20,691 bases of DNA from a virus: positions 1 through 20,691 of IMG/VR virus record IMGVR_UViG_3300034375_010199; one strand, written 5' to 3'. The position numbers were made by a program, and so were the translations under genes. Positions within the stretch are counted from its first letter, which is position 1; each line of letters opens with the position of its first letter. The notes beneath the pieces are model-generated. The model ran no database searches, was not told the DNA's origin, and worked only from the letters and a program-made list of their open reading frames with translations. Shown here in pieces: positions 12,885 to 18,929 of the stretch.

Positions 12885-13958
12885 TCAAACTAGGCGCAAG
12901 GGAGCTCTAGCAGACGTCTGATTTGAATTGTCAGGCCCGCCCAGCACCCCTTGTAGCAGCGAGTCGACCTCATCAAGCGGCAGGTTGAGCTGTGCTGCGA
13001 TGGAATCCTTGGTATATCGGTCCTTCCAAAGTTCTTCAAGCACCATTTTCCAGAGCACAGATCTTTCGCGAGGAATTGGGTCTGGCTCTACAGATCTATA
13101 ACCAGCAGACGCCATCTGCTTACACAGCTCTCGGTAATGCCAGTCCGTTAGTAGTCCAACGTCTTTAGCGGTTCGCGCCAAAGCAACGACTGAAACTCCC
13201 CATCTTTTTTTTCCGGATATCAGGGTCCTGATGGATGGTGACGCAGTGAGTTGGGATAAAACATCTTCTCTTGGCATTAAAAGATGAGATGCGAAGGTAT
13301 CTGCCTCTTTCTCGACTTCTCGACCTTCAGGATATCCATGAGAGTGCATTAATAAATGCCCTAATTCATGAGCCGCATCAAACCTGCTGCGTTCTGCGGA
13401 CTTCACCGTATTCAAGAATATGAACGGAGTTCCATCTCTCCAAAAGGAAAAAGCATCAACGTTTTTACCTTCTGACAGGGTAAAGACTCTAACGCCTTTA
13501 GACTCCATTAACTTTATAAGATTGGGGATTGGCCTGAATCCGATCCCCCAATGTCTGCGAATGGACGCGGCAGCGGATCCTGGGTCTTCCGACCTAAGCT
13601 CTGGCAAGTCCGGCGAAGGGAGGTTGAACTTTCCAGAAACCCACTCATTGAAAATATAACCCAACGAGCCACTGGCTATAGCAGCGTCGGCCTGCCTTGC
13701 CGTCATAGCCTTGAGGCTTCTGAAGCTGACCTCTTTTTCGTTCAGCTCATCGATATCGTCCATGTAAAAGAAGCTTACTGGGTAGCCTAAAGCTCGCGCT
13801 AGCGCTTCAATAGTGTCGTCACCCGGGCATGTAATCACTCCCGTATCAATACGGGTCAACGTAATGCTGGAAATTCCCGCCATTTCGGCAAGTTGTTTTT
13901 TAGTAAGCTGCCTGCGCTTTCTAGCCAAAGTCAGCCTTGACAGGTTAAGAGTTGCCAT
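12885..13958 (-). CDS. XRE-family HTH regulator fused to ImmA/IrrE metallopeptidase
   Basis: A 357-aa protein from the ATG at 13958. Residues about 7-62 form an XRE helix-turn-helix (ARKRRQLTKKQLAEMAGIS, then TLTRIDTG). The ImmA/IrrE-type zinc peptidase domain follows, with HELGH at 197-201 and a downstream glutamate-rich helix EKEADTFASHLLMP (about 216-229) supplying the third ligand. The C-terminal part (about 290-340) has another helix-turn-helix-like helical segment (TKDSIAAQLNLPLDEVDSLLQ). Proteins of this class bind DNA and can cleave a regulator or partner in response to a signal; no substrate is known here. The start overlaps the upstream gene by 14 bases, so the two form one operon with its own promoter and operator. 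Confidence 0.92.
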   Translation of the reverse strand: MATLNLSRLTLARKRRQLTKKQLAEMAGISSITLTRIDTGVITCPGDDTIEALARALGYPVSFFYMDDIDELNEKEVSFRSLKAMTARQADAAIASGSLGYIFNEWVSGKFNLPSPDLPELRSEDPGSAAASIRRHWGIGFRPIPNLIKLMESKGVRVFTLSEGKNVDAFSFWRDGTPFIFLNTVKSAERSRFDAAHELGHLLMHSHGYPEGREVEKEADTFASHLLMPREDVLSQLTASPSIRTLISGKKRWGVSVVALARTAKDVGLLTDWHYRELCKQMASAGYRSVEPDPIPRERSVLWKMVLEELWKDRYTKDSIAAQLNLPLDEVDSLLQGVLGGPDNSNQTSARAPLRLV

Positions 13959-14610
13959 TTTGCTTCTTGCTGATGAAGATTTCAGCCTCGTCTCCACGGT
14001 CATCGGTAAATGCTTCGCCCAGAGGCTTATCGTCGACAGGTTCATCTGTTACGAAGATCCGTTCAAAAAAACCTTCGAACTGATCTGACGTAAACGGTTT
14101 TGGCCTGGAAACCTCAACTTGAATACGGTCCAGGTGGGCGGCAACGCAAACAAACCAGATCACCGGGAATGCGCCAGCAGCTTGAGGAGAAGACCCTACT
14201 TTATCGTTACTGAACAAGCCTCGCTGATAAGGTAGGGAGACTAGCCGCCTCGTACCTTCGCCACGCTCAGAAATAGCGTTGGGGGCAACATCCCCGCAAG
14301 CGTGGTCTACGTTTTGAAAGCCAACCATAAGCCCAAGGTCGGCACTGTATACGAGCTCAATGTTGTTGAACTTCCTAGTCACCCATCCTTGCGGCAACGC
14401 TTTAAGCCCAAGACGCATTTGACGGATACCTTCTTGGTAAGCGCGCGTTCCAGGGAAGTTGATTGCATCAATCCCCTCTAGGTACTCAGAACGTGCGGCC
14501 ACTGCGGATTTTGCGATGTGTACGACGGCTTCTCGCGTCATCCCAAGGGACTGGAGTGCTTCCAGTACAGAGGCTGGGTGATCAATCACCAGCGCATTTT
14601 GGTCGGGCAT
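13945..14610 (-). CDS. Unknown partner protein of the XRE-ImmA regulator
   Basis: A 221-aa protein from the ATG at 14610 (MPDQNALVIDHP), chosen because the promoter start point falls near 14636; an upstream in-frame start lies on the -35 box. There is no clear Shine-Dalgarno sequence. The N-terminal 40 residues are helical (ASVLEALQSLGMTREAVVHIA). The middle looks like an alpha/beta fold (NIELVYSADLGLMVGFQNVD, AAGAFPVIWFVCVAAHLDRIQVEVSRP). The C-terminus is very acidic and polar (DEPVDDKP, TDDRGDEAEIF). I recognise no family. Overlap with the ImmA gene suggests a dedicated pair: a peptidase substrate, a toxin or effector, or a sensor. Confidence 0.8.
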   Translation of the reverse strand: MPDQNALVIDHPASVLEALQSLGMTREAVVHIAKSAVAARSEYLEGIDAINFPGTRAYQEGIRQMRLGLKALPQGWVTRKFNNIELVYSADLGLMVGFQNVDHACGDVAPNAISERGEGTRRLVSLPYQRGLFSNDKVGSSPQAAGAFPVIWFVCVAAHLDRIQVEVSRPKPFTSDQFEGFFERIFVTDEPVDDKPLGEAFTDDRGDEAEIFISKKQNGNS

Positions 14611-14619
14611 ATTTGGCTC

Positions 14620-14668
14620 GCATGCTAATTTTCTGTACCTACATTGTAGGCTTAAAAAATTAGCATGC
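14620..14668. promoter_or_regulatory. Operator of the XRE-ImmA module: long inverted repeat around an inner palindrome
   Basis: Two perfect 13-bp arms, GCATGCTAATTTT (14620-14632) and AAAATTAGCATGC (14656-14668), flank a second palindrome, CCTACATTGTAGG (14638-14650), that covers the -10 box. A further copy of the outer half-site, within the 12-mer GCTCGCATGCTA, is at 14700-14711 and repeats 14616-14627. The XRE protein encoded downstream is the obvious ligand. The GCATGC core is also shared with the CI operators. Confidence 0.8.
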
Positions 14669-14670
14669 AA
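14643..14670 (-). promoter_or_regulatory. Promoter of the XRE-ImmA module
   Basis: On the minus strand, TTGCAT (14665-14670) is followed by 16 bases and then TACAAT (14643-14648). Transcription would start near 14636, about 26 bases before the ATG at 14610. The outer inverted-repeat arms overlap the -35 box and the early transcribed region, so binding should repress. Confidence 0.72.
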
Positions 14671-14803
14671 TAGTGGGCGAAGACATTTAGTGAGGTTGTG
14701 CTCGCATGCTACGGCTACGGGGCGCTTTATCGAGTTCGACTTGCGCTAACCCCAAACCGCCACCATCACCTGCTCGGGGCATTTCTCTCCCGCACAATAC
14801 GTC

Positions 14804-15046
14804 TCATCCACGCGCACCATAGAAGTGGTTCAGCGCTATCAGCTCAAACACAGCCACGAAGGCGCAGAGAACAATAAAGCCAGGGCTGAAGACCCTCTTG
14901 CGGCCTGATGAGCCCCAGCTAAGACCAGCCGCGTCGGAGTAGCCGGGAATCATCATAAGGAAAGCCAGGCAAGCAATGACCCCAACCTTGCTCCAGAAGC
15001 TCTGCTCTCGCCATGAGGTCGACGGCTTTCCAAGGGCGGAGGGCAT
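14804..15046 (-). CDS. Small two-helix membrane protein coupled to the CI repressor
   Basis: An 80-aa protein with two likely transmembrane segments (about 19-38, VGVIACLAFLMMIPGYS, and about 55-73, GFIVLCAFVAVFELIAL) joined by a basic loop (GSSGRKRVF). Its ATG at 15046 shares a base with the repressor's TGA (TGATG), so it is translated from the cI mRNA and should be made in the lysogen. No family is recognised. The position corresponds to that of rexA/rexB downstream of cI in lambda, and small membrane proteins there often exclude other phages; that role is inferred from context alone. Confidence 0.75.
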   Translation of the reverse strand: MPSALGKPSTSWREQSFWSKVGVIACLAFLMMIPGYSDAAGLSWGSSGRKRVFSPGFIVLCAFVAVFELIALNHFYGARG

Positions 15047-15702
15047 CAGTAAAACTTCTGCAGTGCCTGCACGACGACCCCAACGATCCGACAGTTCTCG
15101 TCGACCGCTTCGATTGGGTAGCTTGGGTTCAGCGGCTTCAGAAACAGCCGACCGCCATCGCTCACCAGCTTCTTGAATGTCGCTTCATTGCTGTCCCGCA
15201 GCTTGGCTACGACCAGCTTACCTGGCGCGACCTCAGCCTCGGTGTCCACCAGGATCAGCGTGCCCTCGGTGACGCTCTGGCCGGCGGGTGCCGTCATCGA
15301 GTCGCCTTTCACCTTCAGCCAGAACGCTGTGCCCTTGGAGTCGTACTCCGAGAACTCATAGCTGTCCGAGAATCCGGCTGGGTAGGGCTCAACGGCTTCT
15401 GCCCAGGCGCCGGCGGCAACCCAGCTGATTACTGGGTAGCGGAATGATTTGGTGGGTTGCGCGGCGGGGGAGACGTTCGATTCGGAAGTGTCCCGCTCAT
15501 CACCCTCGCCTATAGCCAGCCACTCAGCTCGGAATCCAGTCGCTTTTGCCAGTGCGTAAAGGTTCTCCGGCCTGAGGCTTTTGCTCTCGCCGGTGATCCA
15601 CTGCGTGACGGCAGAATTTGCAACGCCGCAAAGCGATGCAATTTCTCCTTTCTTTTTACCGCTGACCTGTATGGCGCGGGCGATGCGTTCGTGTCTTTCC
15701 AT
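15046..15702 (-). CDS. cI: CI-type phage repressor, HTH plus S24 autoprotease
   Basis: A 218-aa repressor that maintains lysogeny. The N-terminal helix-turn-helix spans about residues 5-60 (KKKGEIASLCGVANSAVTQWI), and the C-terminal S24/LexA-type peptidase spans about 88-215. The self-cleavage site is Ala97-Gly98 in SWVAAGAW. The catalytic serine is Ser135 in KGDSM and the lysine is most likely Lys177 in ATFKKL. RecA-stimulated cleavage on DNA damage is therefore expected. The start is the ATG at 15702. A TAATAT -10 box at 15710-15715 would put the transcript start at or next to the ATG, so the maintenance message may be leaderless, as for lambda cI. It is divergent from cro across three operators and coupled to the membrane protein gene downstream. 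Confidence 0.94.
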   Translation of the reverse strand: MERHERIARAIQVSGKKKGEIASLCGVANSAVTQWITGESKSLRPENLYALAKATGFRAEWLAIGEGDERDTSESNVSPAAQPTKSFRYPVISWVAAGAWAEAVEPYPAGFSDSYEFSEYDSKGTAFWLKVKGDSMTAPAGQSVTEGTLILVDTEAEVAPGKLVVAKLRDSNEATFKKLVSDGGRLFLKPLNPSYPIEAVDENCRIVGVVVQALQKFY

Positions 15703-15709
15703 GGACTCA

Positions 15710-15739
15710 ATATTAAGCTAGCTGAATTTAAGCATGCAG
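15710..15739 (-). promoter_or_regulatory. Candidate PRM promoter for cI
   Basis: The minus-strand TAATAT (15710-15715) is a good -10 box. At 18 bases upstream lies CTGCAT (15734-15739), a weak -35 that would suit activation by repressor bound at the adjacent operator. Confidence 0.5.
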
Positions 15740-15782
15740 TAGGAAGAAAACATCGTTGATGCTATAACTTAAGCATGCTTAA
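15713..15782. promoter_or_regulatory. OR-like operator cluster, three sites
   Basis: There are three 14-bp sites between cI and cro: 15713-15726 (TTAAGCTAGCTGAA), 15728-15741 (TTAAGCATGCAGTA) and 15769-15782 (TTAAGCATGCTTAA, a perfect palindrome). The first two are adjacent (15 bp apart) beside cI and the third covers the -10 of the rightward promoter. CI and Cro are the expected ligands. The matching cluster is at 9695-9753. Confidence 0.8.
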
Positions 15783-15784
15783 AT
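15756..15784 (+). promoter_or_regulatory. Rightward early promoter (PR-like)
   Basis: TTGATG (15756-15761) is followed by 17 bases and then TTAAAT (15779-15784), the same -10 and spacing as the leftward early promoter. The palindromic operator overlaps the -10 box. Transcription would start near 15791, about 21 bases before the cro ATG. Confidence 0.68.
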
Positions 15785-15811
15785 TGCGGCAGGCTCGAAC
15801 GAGGATTCGCA

Positions 15812-15991
15812 ATGAATACGCATGAAGTCGCCGAATTCTTCGGCAGCAAGACAAAGCTGGCGCTGGCCCTGGGTATCCGCCCAAGCGCAGTGACCATGTG
15901 GGGAGAAACGATTCCCGAATCCAGGCAGTACCAGATTCAGGTTCTCTCCAAGGGCAGATTCAAGGCAGCAAAGAAGGTTCAGGCCGCCTGA
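15812..15991 (+). CDS. cro: Cro-like repressor
   Basis: A 59-aa protein, the size of lambda-type Cro proteins. It carries a helix-turn-helix: EVAEFFGSKTKLALALGI, then RPSAVTMWGETIPESRQYQI. The pattern of a short TKLALALGI first helix, SAVTMW recognition helix and IPESR is typical of the Cro family. The C-terminus is basic (GRFKAAKKVQAA). The ATG at 15812 follows GAGG. It is divergent from cI and is the first gene of the rightward transcript. It should bind the same operators and favour lytic growth by shutting down cI. Confidence 0.88.
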   Translation: MNTHEVAEFFGSKTKLALALGIRPSAVTMWGETIPESRQYQIQVLSKGRFKAAKKVQAA

Positions 15992-16073
15992 CATCCATGT
16001 CCGCCGATCCATTGAGCAAATGATCGCTTCTACATCGGCAGGGCGCCACGGAAACAAATTTGAGGTTTTACGA

Positions 16074-16496
16074 ATGGAAGACTTTTTGGATGCATGCCAG
16101 GCAGCAGTGAAGGGCAACGAGCCCAAATCCCTGGCTGCAAAGATGGGTGTTCCACACGTTGGCCTGCTTCAGCGCGCAAACCCGGACAACGAAGCTCACC
16201 ACCTGACCGTGGAGCATCTGTTCGGGATCTTGCTGCACACCGGAGACATGCGCCCGCTGATCACGCTTGCCGGGGAGTTCGGTTTTGAGTTGGTCGCAAA
16301 GACCGAGCCAAAGCCTCAGGCGCTCACCAAGTCGCTGATCAACGTCGCGAAGGAAGTAGCAGACCTGACCATCGCCGTGCATGAGGCGCTGGACGACAAC
16401 CACGTCAGCACCTTCGAAAAGAACCTGATCCGCCAAGAAATCAACCATGTTCGCCAGAGCCTGGACGTGATGGATGCATCGGTAAAGGCGGCCTGA
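16074..16496 (+). CDS. Phage regulatory protein, CII family
   Basis: A 140-aa protein from the ATG at 16074, chosen because GAGG lies 8 to 9 bases upstream; an in-frame ATG at 16020 lacks one. It matches the phage CII/CP76-type regulatory family: MEDFLDACQAAVKG at the start, KSLAAKMGVPHVGLLQRANPDNEAHHLTVEHLFGIL as the DNA-binding part (about 17-55), and GEFGFELV, then a C-terminal helical region (FEKNLIRQEINHVRQSLDVM). Such proteins affect the lysis-lysogeny decision. It sits directly after cro, as cII does in lambda, and is followed by a strong terminator. Confidence 0.85.
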   Translation: MEDFLDACQAAVKGNEPKSLAAKMGVPHVGLLQRANPDNEAHHLTVEHLFGILLHTGDMRPLITLAGEFGFELVAKTEPKPQALTKSLINVAKEVADLTIAVHEALDDNHVSTFEKNLIRQEINHVRQSLDVMDASVKAA

Positions 16497-16507
16497 ATTT
16501 CAGACAC

Positions 16508-16537
16508 AAAAAAGCCACCGGACGAGGGTGGCTTTTT
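16508..16537 (+). terminator. Strong Rho-independent terminator after the CII-like gene
   Basis: GCCACC (16514-16519) pairs with GGTGGC (16527-16532), extended by AAAA and TTTT, with a 7-base loop and a TTTTT tail. It lies between the CII-like gene and the antirepressor, so the rightward replication operon needs read-through, antitermination or an internal promoter. Confidence 0.9.
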
Positions 16538-16565
16538 CTACAGCGGTAAACAACTGGAGCGAATC

Positions 16566-17417
16566 ATGCACCAAGCCAACCCAACGATCAATAGTCCCAA
16601 CATTCCCGCGCCACGGTTTTCGCAATCTGAAAACGTGGCGCGCAATACCTCAGTGATTCCGTTCGACTTCGACGGCGCCGCAATCCGGGTCATCACCGAC
16701 AAACTCGGCGATCCGTGGTTTATCGCGCGCGACGTCGCCGATGCCCTGGGTTACTCCAAGCCGGAGAACGCCGTGGCCCGCCACTGCAAGGCTGCGACCA
16801 CTACCCCGAAACAGGGTGGTGGTTTCATGACCATTATCCCGGAGCGCGACCTGTACCGACTGGTGATGAAGTCCAAACTGCCGGCCGCCGAGAAGTTTGA
16901 AGAGTGGGTTGTGGGCCAGGTGCTGCCGAGCATCCGCAAGACCGGCACCTTTTCTGCCCAAGGCCCGAACAACTCCAAGATCGTCGGCGAGCTGGCAATC
17001 CTTGAGTGCTTCGACCGCCTGCTGAAGCCCGCGCCCTCCAGCAAAATGCTGATGCTGGCCAAGATCGCCGCCAACAACGGCCTGGATGCCAAGTTCCTCC
17101 CAGGGTACGCCGTGGACGCCGCCCCTGATGCCGCTGGCGGCTCTTCGATGCCCACCAAAGCAATCACCACCCTTATCAAAGATCACGGCATTGCCAGCAC
17201 AGCGCGCGGCTTCAACCTTGCGCTCAAGGCTCACGGTTTCCTGGCTCTGCTCCAGCGCAAAAATTCCAAACAGGAAACTGTCGACTTCTGGTCCGTTACC
17301 GAGAAGGGCATGGCCTACGGCAAGAACCTCACCAGCCCTCAATGCCCCCGCGAGACGCAGCCTCACTGGTACGTGGATCGTTTCCTTGAATTGGCCGCAA
17401 AGGTCGGGAAGGCCTGA
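16566..17417 (+). CDS. Phage antirepressor, Bro-N domain with C-terminal phage domain
   Basis: A 283-aa protein whose Bro-N domain runs from about residue 30 to 125: VIPFDFDGAAIRVITDKLGDPWFIARDVADALGYSKPENAV, then IIPERDLYRLVMKSKLPAAEKFEEWV and the closing VLPSIRKTGTF. The C-terminal region (about 145-280) resembles a KilAC-like or phage-specific domain (FDRLLKPAPSSKMLMLAKIA, and FWSVTEKGMAYGKN). Antirepressors of this type antagonise phage repressors or regulate lytic genes. The ATG at 16566 follows GGAG. The Bro-N fold is clear; the C-terminal assignment is less so. It leads the rightward operon after the terminator. Confidence 0.88.
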   Translation: MHQANPTINSPNIPAPRFSQSENVARNTSVIPFDFDGAAIRVITDKLGDPWFIARDVADALGYSKPENAVARHCKAATTTPKQGGGFMTIIPERDLYRLVMKSKLPAAEKFEEWVVGQVLPSIRKTGTFSAQGPNNSKIVGELAILECFDRLLKPAPSSKMLMLAKIAANNGLDAKFLPGYAVDAAPDAAGGSSMPTKAITTLIKDHGIASTARGFNLALKAHGFLALLQRKNSKQETVDFWSVTEKGMAYGKNLTSPQCPRETQPHWYVDRFLELAAKVGKA

Positions 17418-17418
17418 C

Positions 17419-18006
17419 ATGCAATACACCGTCACGATTAACCAGGTGAAGGCGTTGGAGTGGGGGCTGAATTCTCAGCAGGCCCTGCTGTTCGCCTTCG
17501 TCTACGGCTGCCCGAGCTGGACCAAGCCAATCAAGACTGATGACGGGATCTTCTTCGCGCTGAGCAAGGCCAAGATCACTGAGGAGCTGCCGCTGCTCAC
17601 AGACAAGCCAGACACCGCTTACCGCATGCTGAAGGCCCTTGAAGAGGCCGGTTTGATTGAGCTACGTCCTGAGGCACTCCGACTCACCGAAAAAGGCTGT
17701 GAGTGGAACCCGAACCGCATGGGCCACGTCACTGCTTACCAACCTCCAGTCCTTCCAGCTCGGCGCAGGACGAAAAAGAAACCAATACCTTCCGGTTTGC
17801 GCGCTCAAGTGTTCGCCCGCGACGGTCACGCTTGCCTGCGCTGTGGCTGCTCGGTGTTGATGCGTTTGAGGGCTGATCACGTCATTCCTGAAAGCCAGGG
17901 CGGAGAAGCCTCTTTGGGCAACCTTCAAACCCTCTGCATGTCCTGCAATAGCTGGAAAGGCGTACAGACGATTGATTTTCGCGCATTCGCCGGAGGTGCG
18001 GCATGA
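17419..18006 (+). CDS. Winged-helix-like protein with C-terminal HNH endonuclease domain
   Basis: A 195-aa protein from the ATG at 17419, one base after the previous stop; a longer frame begins inside the antirepressor gene and is rejected. The N-terminal 95 residues look like a winged helix of the phage replication type (NSQQALLFAFVYGCPSW, KITEELPLLTDKPDTAYRMLKALEEAGLIEL). The C-terminal HNH domain has CLRC (139-142), DHVIPESQGG with Asp153 and His154, Asn168, and CMSCN (173-177). Nuclease activity on DNA is expected. Fusion of the two domains suggests targeting of the HNH nuclease, perhaps nicking in replication or recombination. It overlaps the next gene by 4 bases. Confidence 0.85.
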   Translation: MQYTVTINQVKALEWGLNSQQALLFAFVYGCPSWTKPIKTDDGIFFALSKAKITEELPLLTDKPDTAYRMLKALEEAGLIELRPEALRLTEKGCEWNPNRMGHVTAYQPPVLPARRRTKKKPIPSGLRAQVFARDGHACLRCGCSVLMRLRADHVIPESQGGEASLGNLQTLCMSCNSWKGVQTIDFRAFAGGAA

Positions 18007-18929
18007 GCATGACCCTCATGGTCGCCGCGATGAAACTTCGCGTCGGCAACCCACTGCGCAAGCTGGTGCTGATCAAGCTTGCCGACAACGCGAGCGACGT
18101 AGGCGAGTGCTGGCCGTCTTATCAGCATATCGCCGATCAGTGCGAGATCAGCAAGCGCTCCGTCATGAACCACATCACAGCCTTGTGTGAAGCAGGGCTG
18201 TTGCGTAAGGAAATTCGGAAGGGCGGCCCGAAGGGGAACTCATCGAACGTCTACTTCCTGACCCTCGATGGTGGTGTACCTCCTGCACCAGGGGTAGTGC
18301 AGCAGATTCACCAGGGTAGTGCAGCAGGTTCGCCCCCTAGTGAATCTCCTGCACCAGGGGGTAGTGCAGCAGTTGCACCCAGAATCAGTAACTCTCTTGA
18401 ACCAGTCATGGAACCGGTCATTGAACCAATTGCACCCCCGGCTCCCGCCGAGGTCGTGCCGGCTCAGTCCCGCGGCTTGGTGCTGGTGGTTGATCGTGCC
18501 GACGCTCCACGGGTTGAAATCCCCGCCGACATGCCTGGCCCCAAAGACCAGACCTGCAAAACCTTCAAGGTCTGGGCGAATTACGCTATGGCCTACCGCA
18601 AGCGCTACAGCGCCTGGCCGGTCTGGAACGCCAAGGTCGGCGGCCAGCTCGGGCAGTTGGTCGACCGCCTCGGTGCCGATGTCGCCCACCACGTCGCGGC
18701 CCACTTCCTGAAAACCAGCGATGCCGCCGTCTTGCGCAAGTGCCACAGCCTCAACGAGTTGCTGGCCAACGCCGAGAGCTATCACACCCAATGGGTGACC
18801 GGGCAGCGCATCAACGGCACAACCGCCCGCCAGATGGAACGGACGGAGGCGAACCTCTCCGCAGCCGAACAGGCCGCCCAGATGGTTCTGGCTAAACGCC
18901 AAGCAGGTGACCGCAATGAATACCTCTGA
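18003..18929 (+). CDS. O-like phage replication initiator, winged helix
   Basis: A 308-aa protein. The N-terminal winged helix (about 1-90) has PSYQHIADQCEISKRSVMNHITALCEAGLLRKE followed by a wing (GGPKGNSSNVYFLTL), as in phage replication proteins of the O/helix-turn-helix class. A Pro/Ala/Ser-rich linker (about 92-160) is encoded by DNA containing iteron-like repeats. A C-terminal helical domain (about 180-300) would contact the helicase or its loader. This design, with the origin inside the initiator gene's linker, is that of lambda O. The ATG at 18003 has GGAGG upstream and overlaps the HNH gene stop. Binding of its own gene's repeats is inferred. Confidence 0.82.
   Translation: MSMTLMVAAMKLRVGNPLRKLVLIKLADNASDVGECWPSYQHIADQCEISKRSVMNHITALCEAGLLRKEIRKGGPKGNSSNVYFLTLDGGVPPAPGVVQQIHQGSAAGSPPSESPAPGGSAAVAPRISNSLEPVMEPVIEPIAPPAPAEVVPAQSRGLVLVVDRADAPRVEIPADMPGPKDQTCKTFKVWANYAMAYRKRYSAWPVWNAKVGGQLGQLVDRLGADVAHHVAAHFLKTSDAAVLRKCHSLNELLANAESYHTQWVTGQRINGTTARQMERTEANLSAAEQAAQMVLAKRQAGDRNEYL
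18292..18372. repeat. Iteron-like repeats, candidate replication origin
   Basis: GGGTAGTGCAGCAG occurs exactly at 18292-18305, 18314-18327 and 18359-18372. A degenerate element sharing TAGTG is at 18338-18342. The TAGTG cores are 22, 21 and 24 bases apart, about two helical turns each. The first copy is read in a different codon phase from the other two (GVVQQ against GSAA), which argues for selection on the DNA rather than the protein. The position inside the linker of the O-like gene matches the lambda origin. Confidence 0.7.
18399..18434. repeat. Short tandem 12-bp repeats next to the iterons
   Basis: GAACCAGTCATG, GAACCGGTCATT and GAACCAATTGCA follow one another, encoding EPVM, EPVI and EPIA. 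These are in frame, so they may reflect a peptide repeat as much as a DNA site. Confidence 0.55.

Noticed and set aside
14746-14820. 24-aa minus-strand frame with YCAGEKCPEQV overlapping the end of the small membrane protein gene
   Set aside because: It has no ribosome binding site and is too short to judge; the cysteines are suggestive but it may be a frame-shifted remnant of a longer C-terminus.
16020-16073. Upstream ATG giving an 18-residue longer CII-like protein
   Set aside because: It has no ribosome binding site, whereas the ATG at 16074 has GAGG at good spacing and begins at the conserved part of the family.
16650-17435. 261-codon open frame on the minus strand opposite the antirepressor
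   Set aside because: The plus-strand frame has a clear Bro-N domain and a good ribosome binding site; the antisense frame has the composition of a shadow.
18292-18372. CRISPR array
   Set aside because: The repeats are 14 bp, spaced only about 22 bases apart, and lie inside a coding gene; there are no spacers or cas genes.
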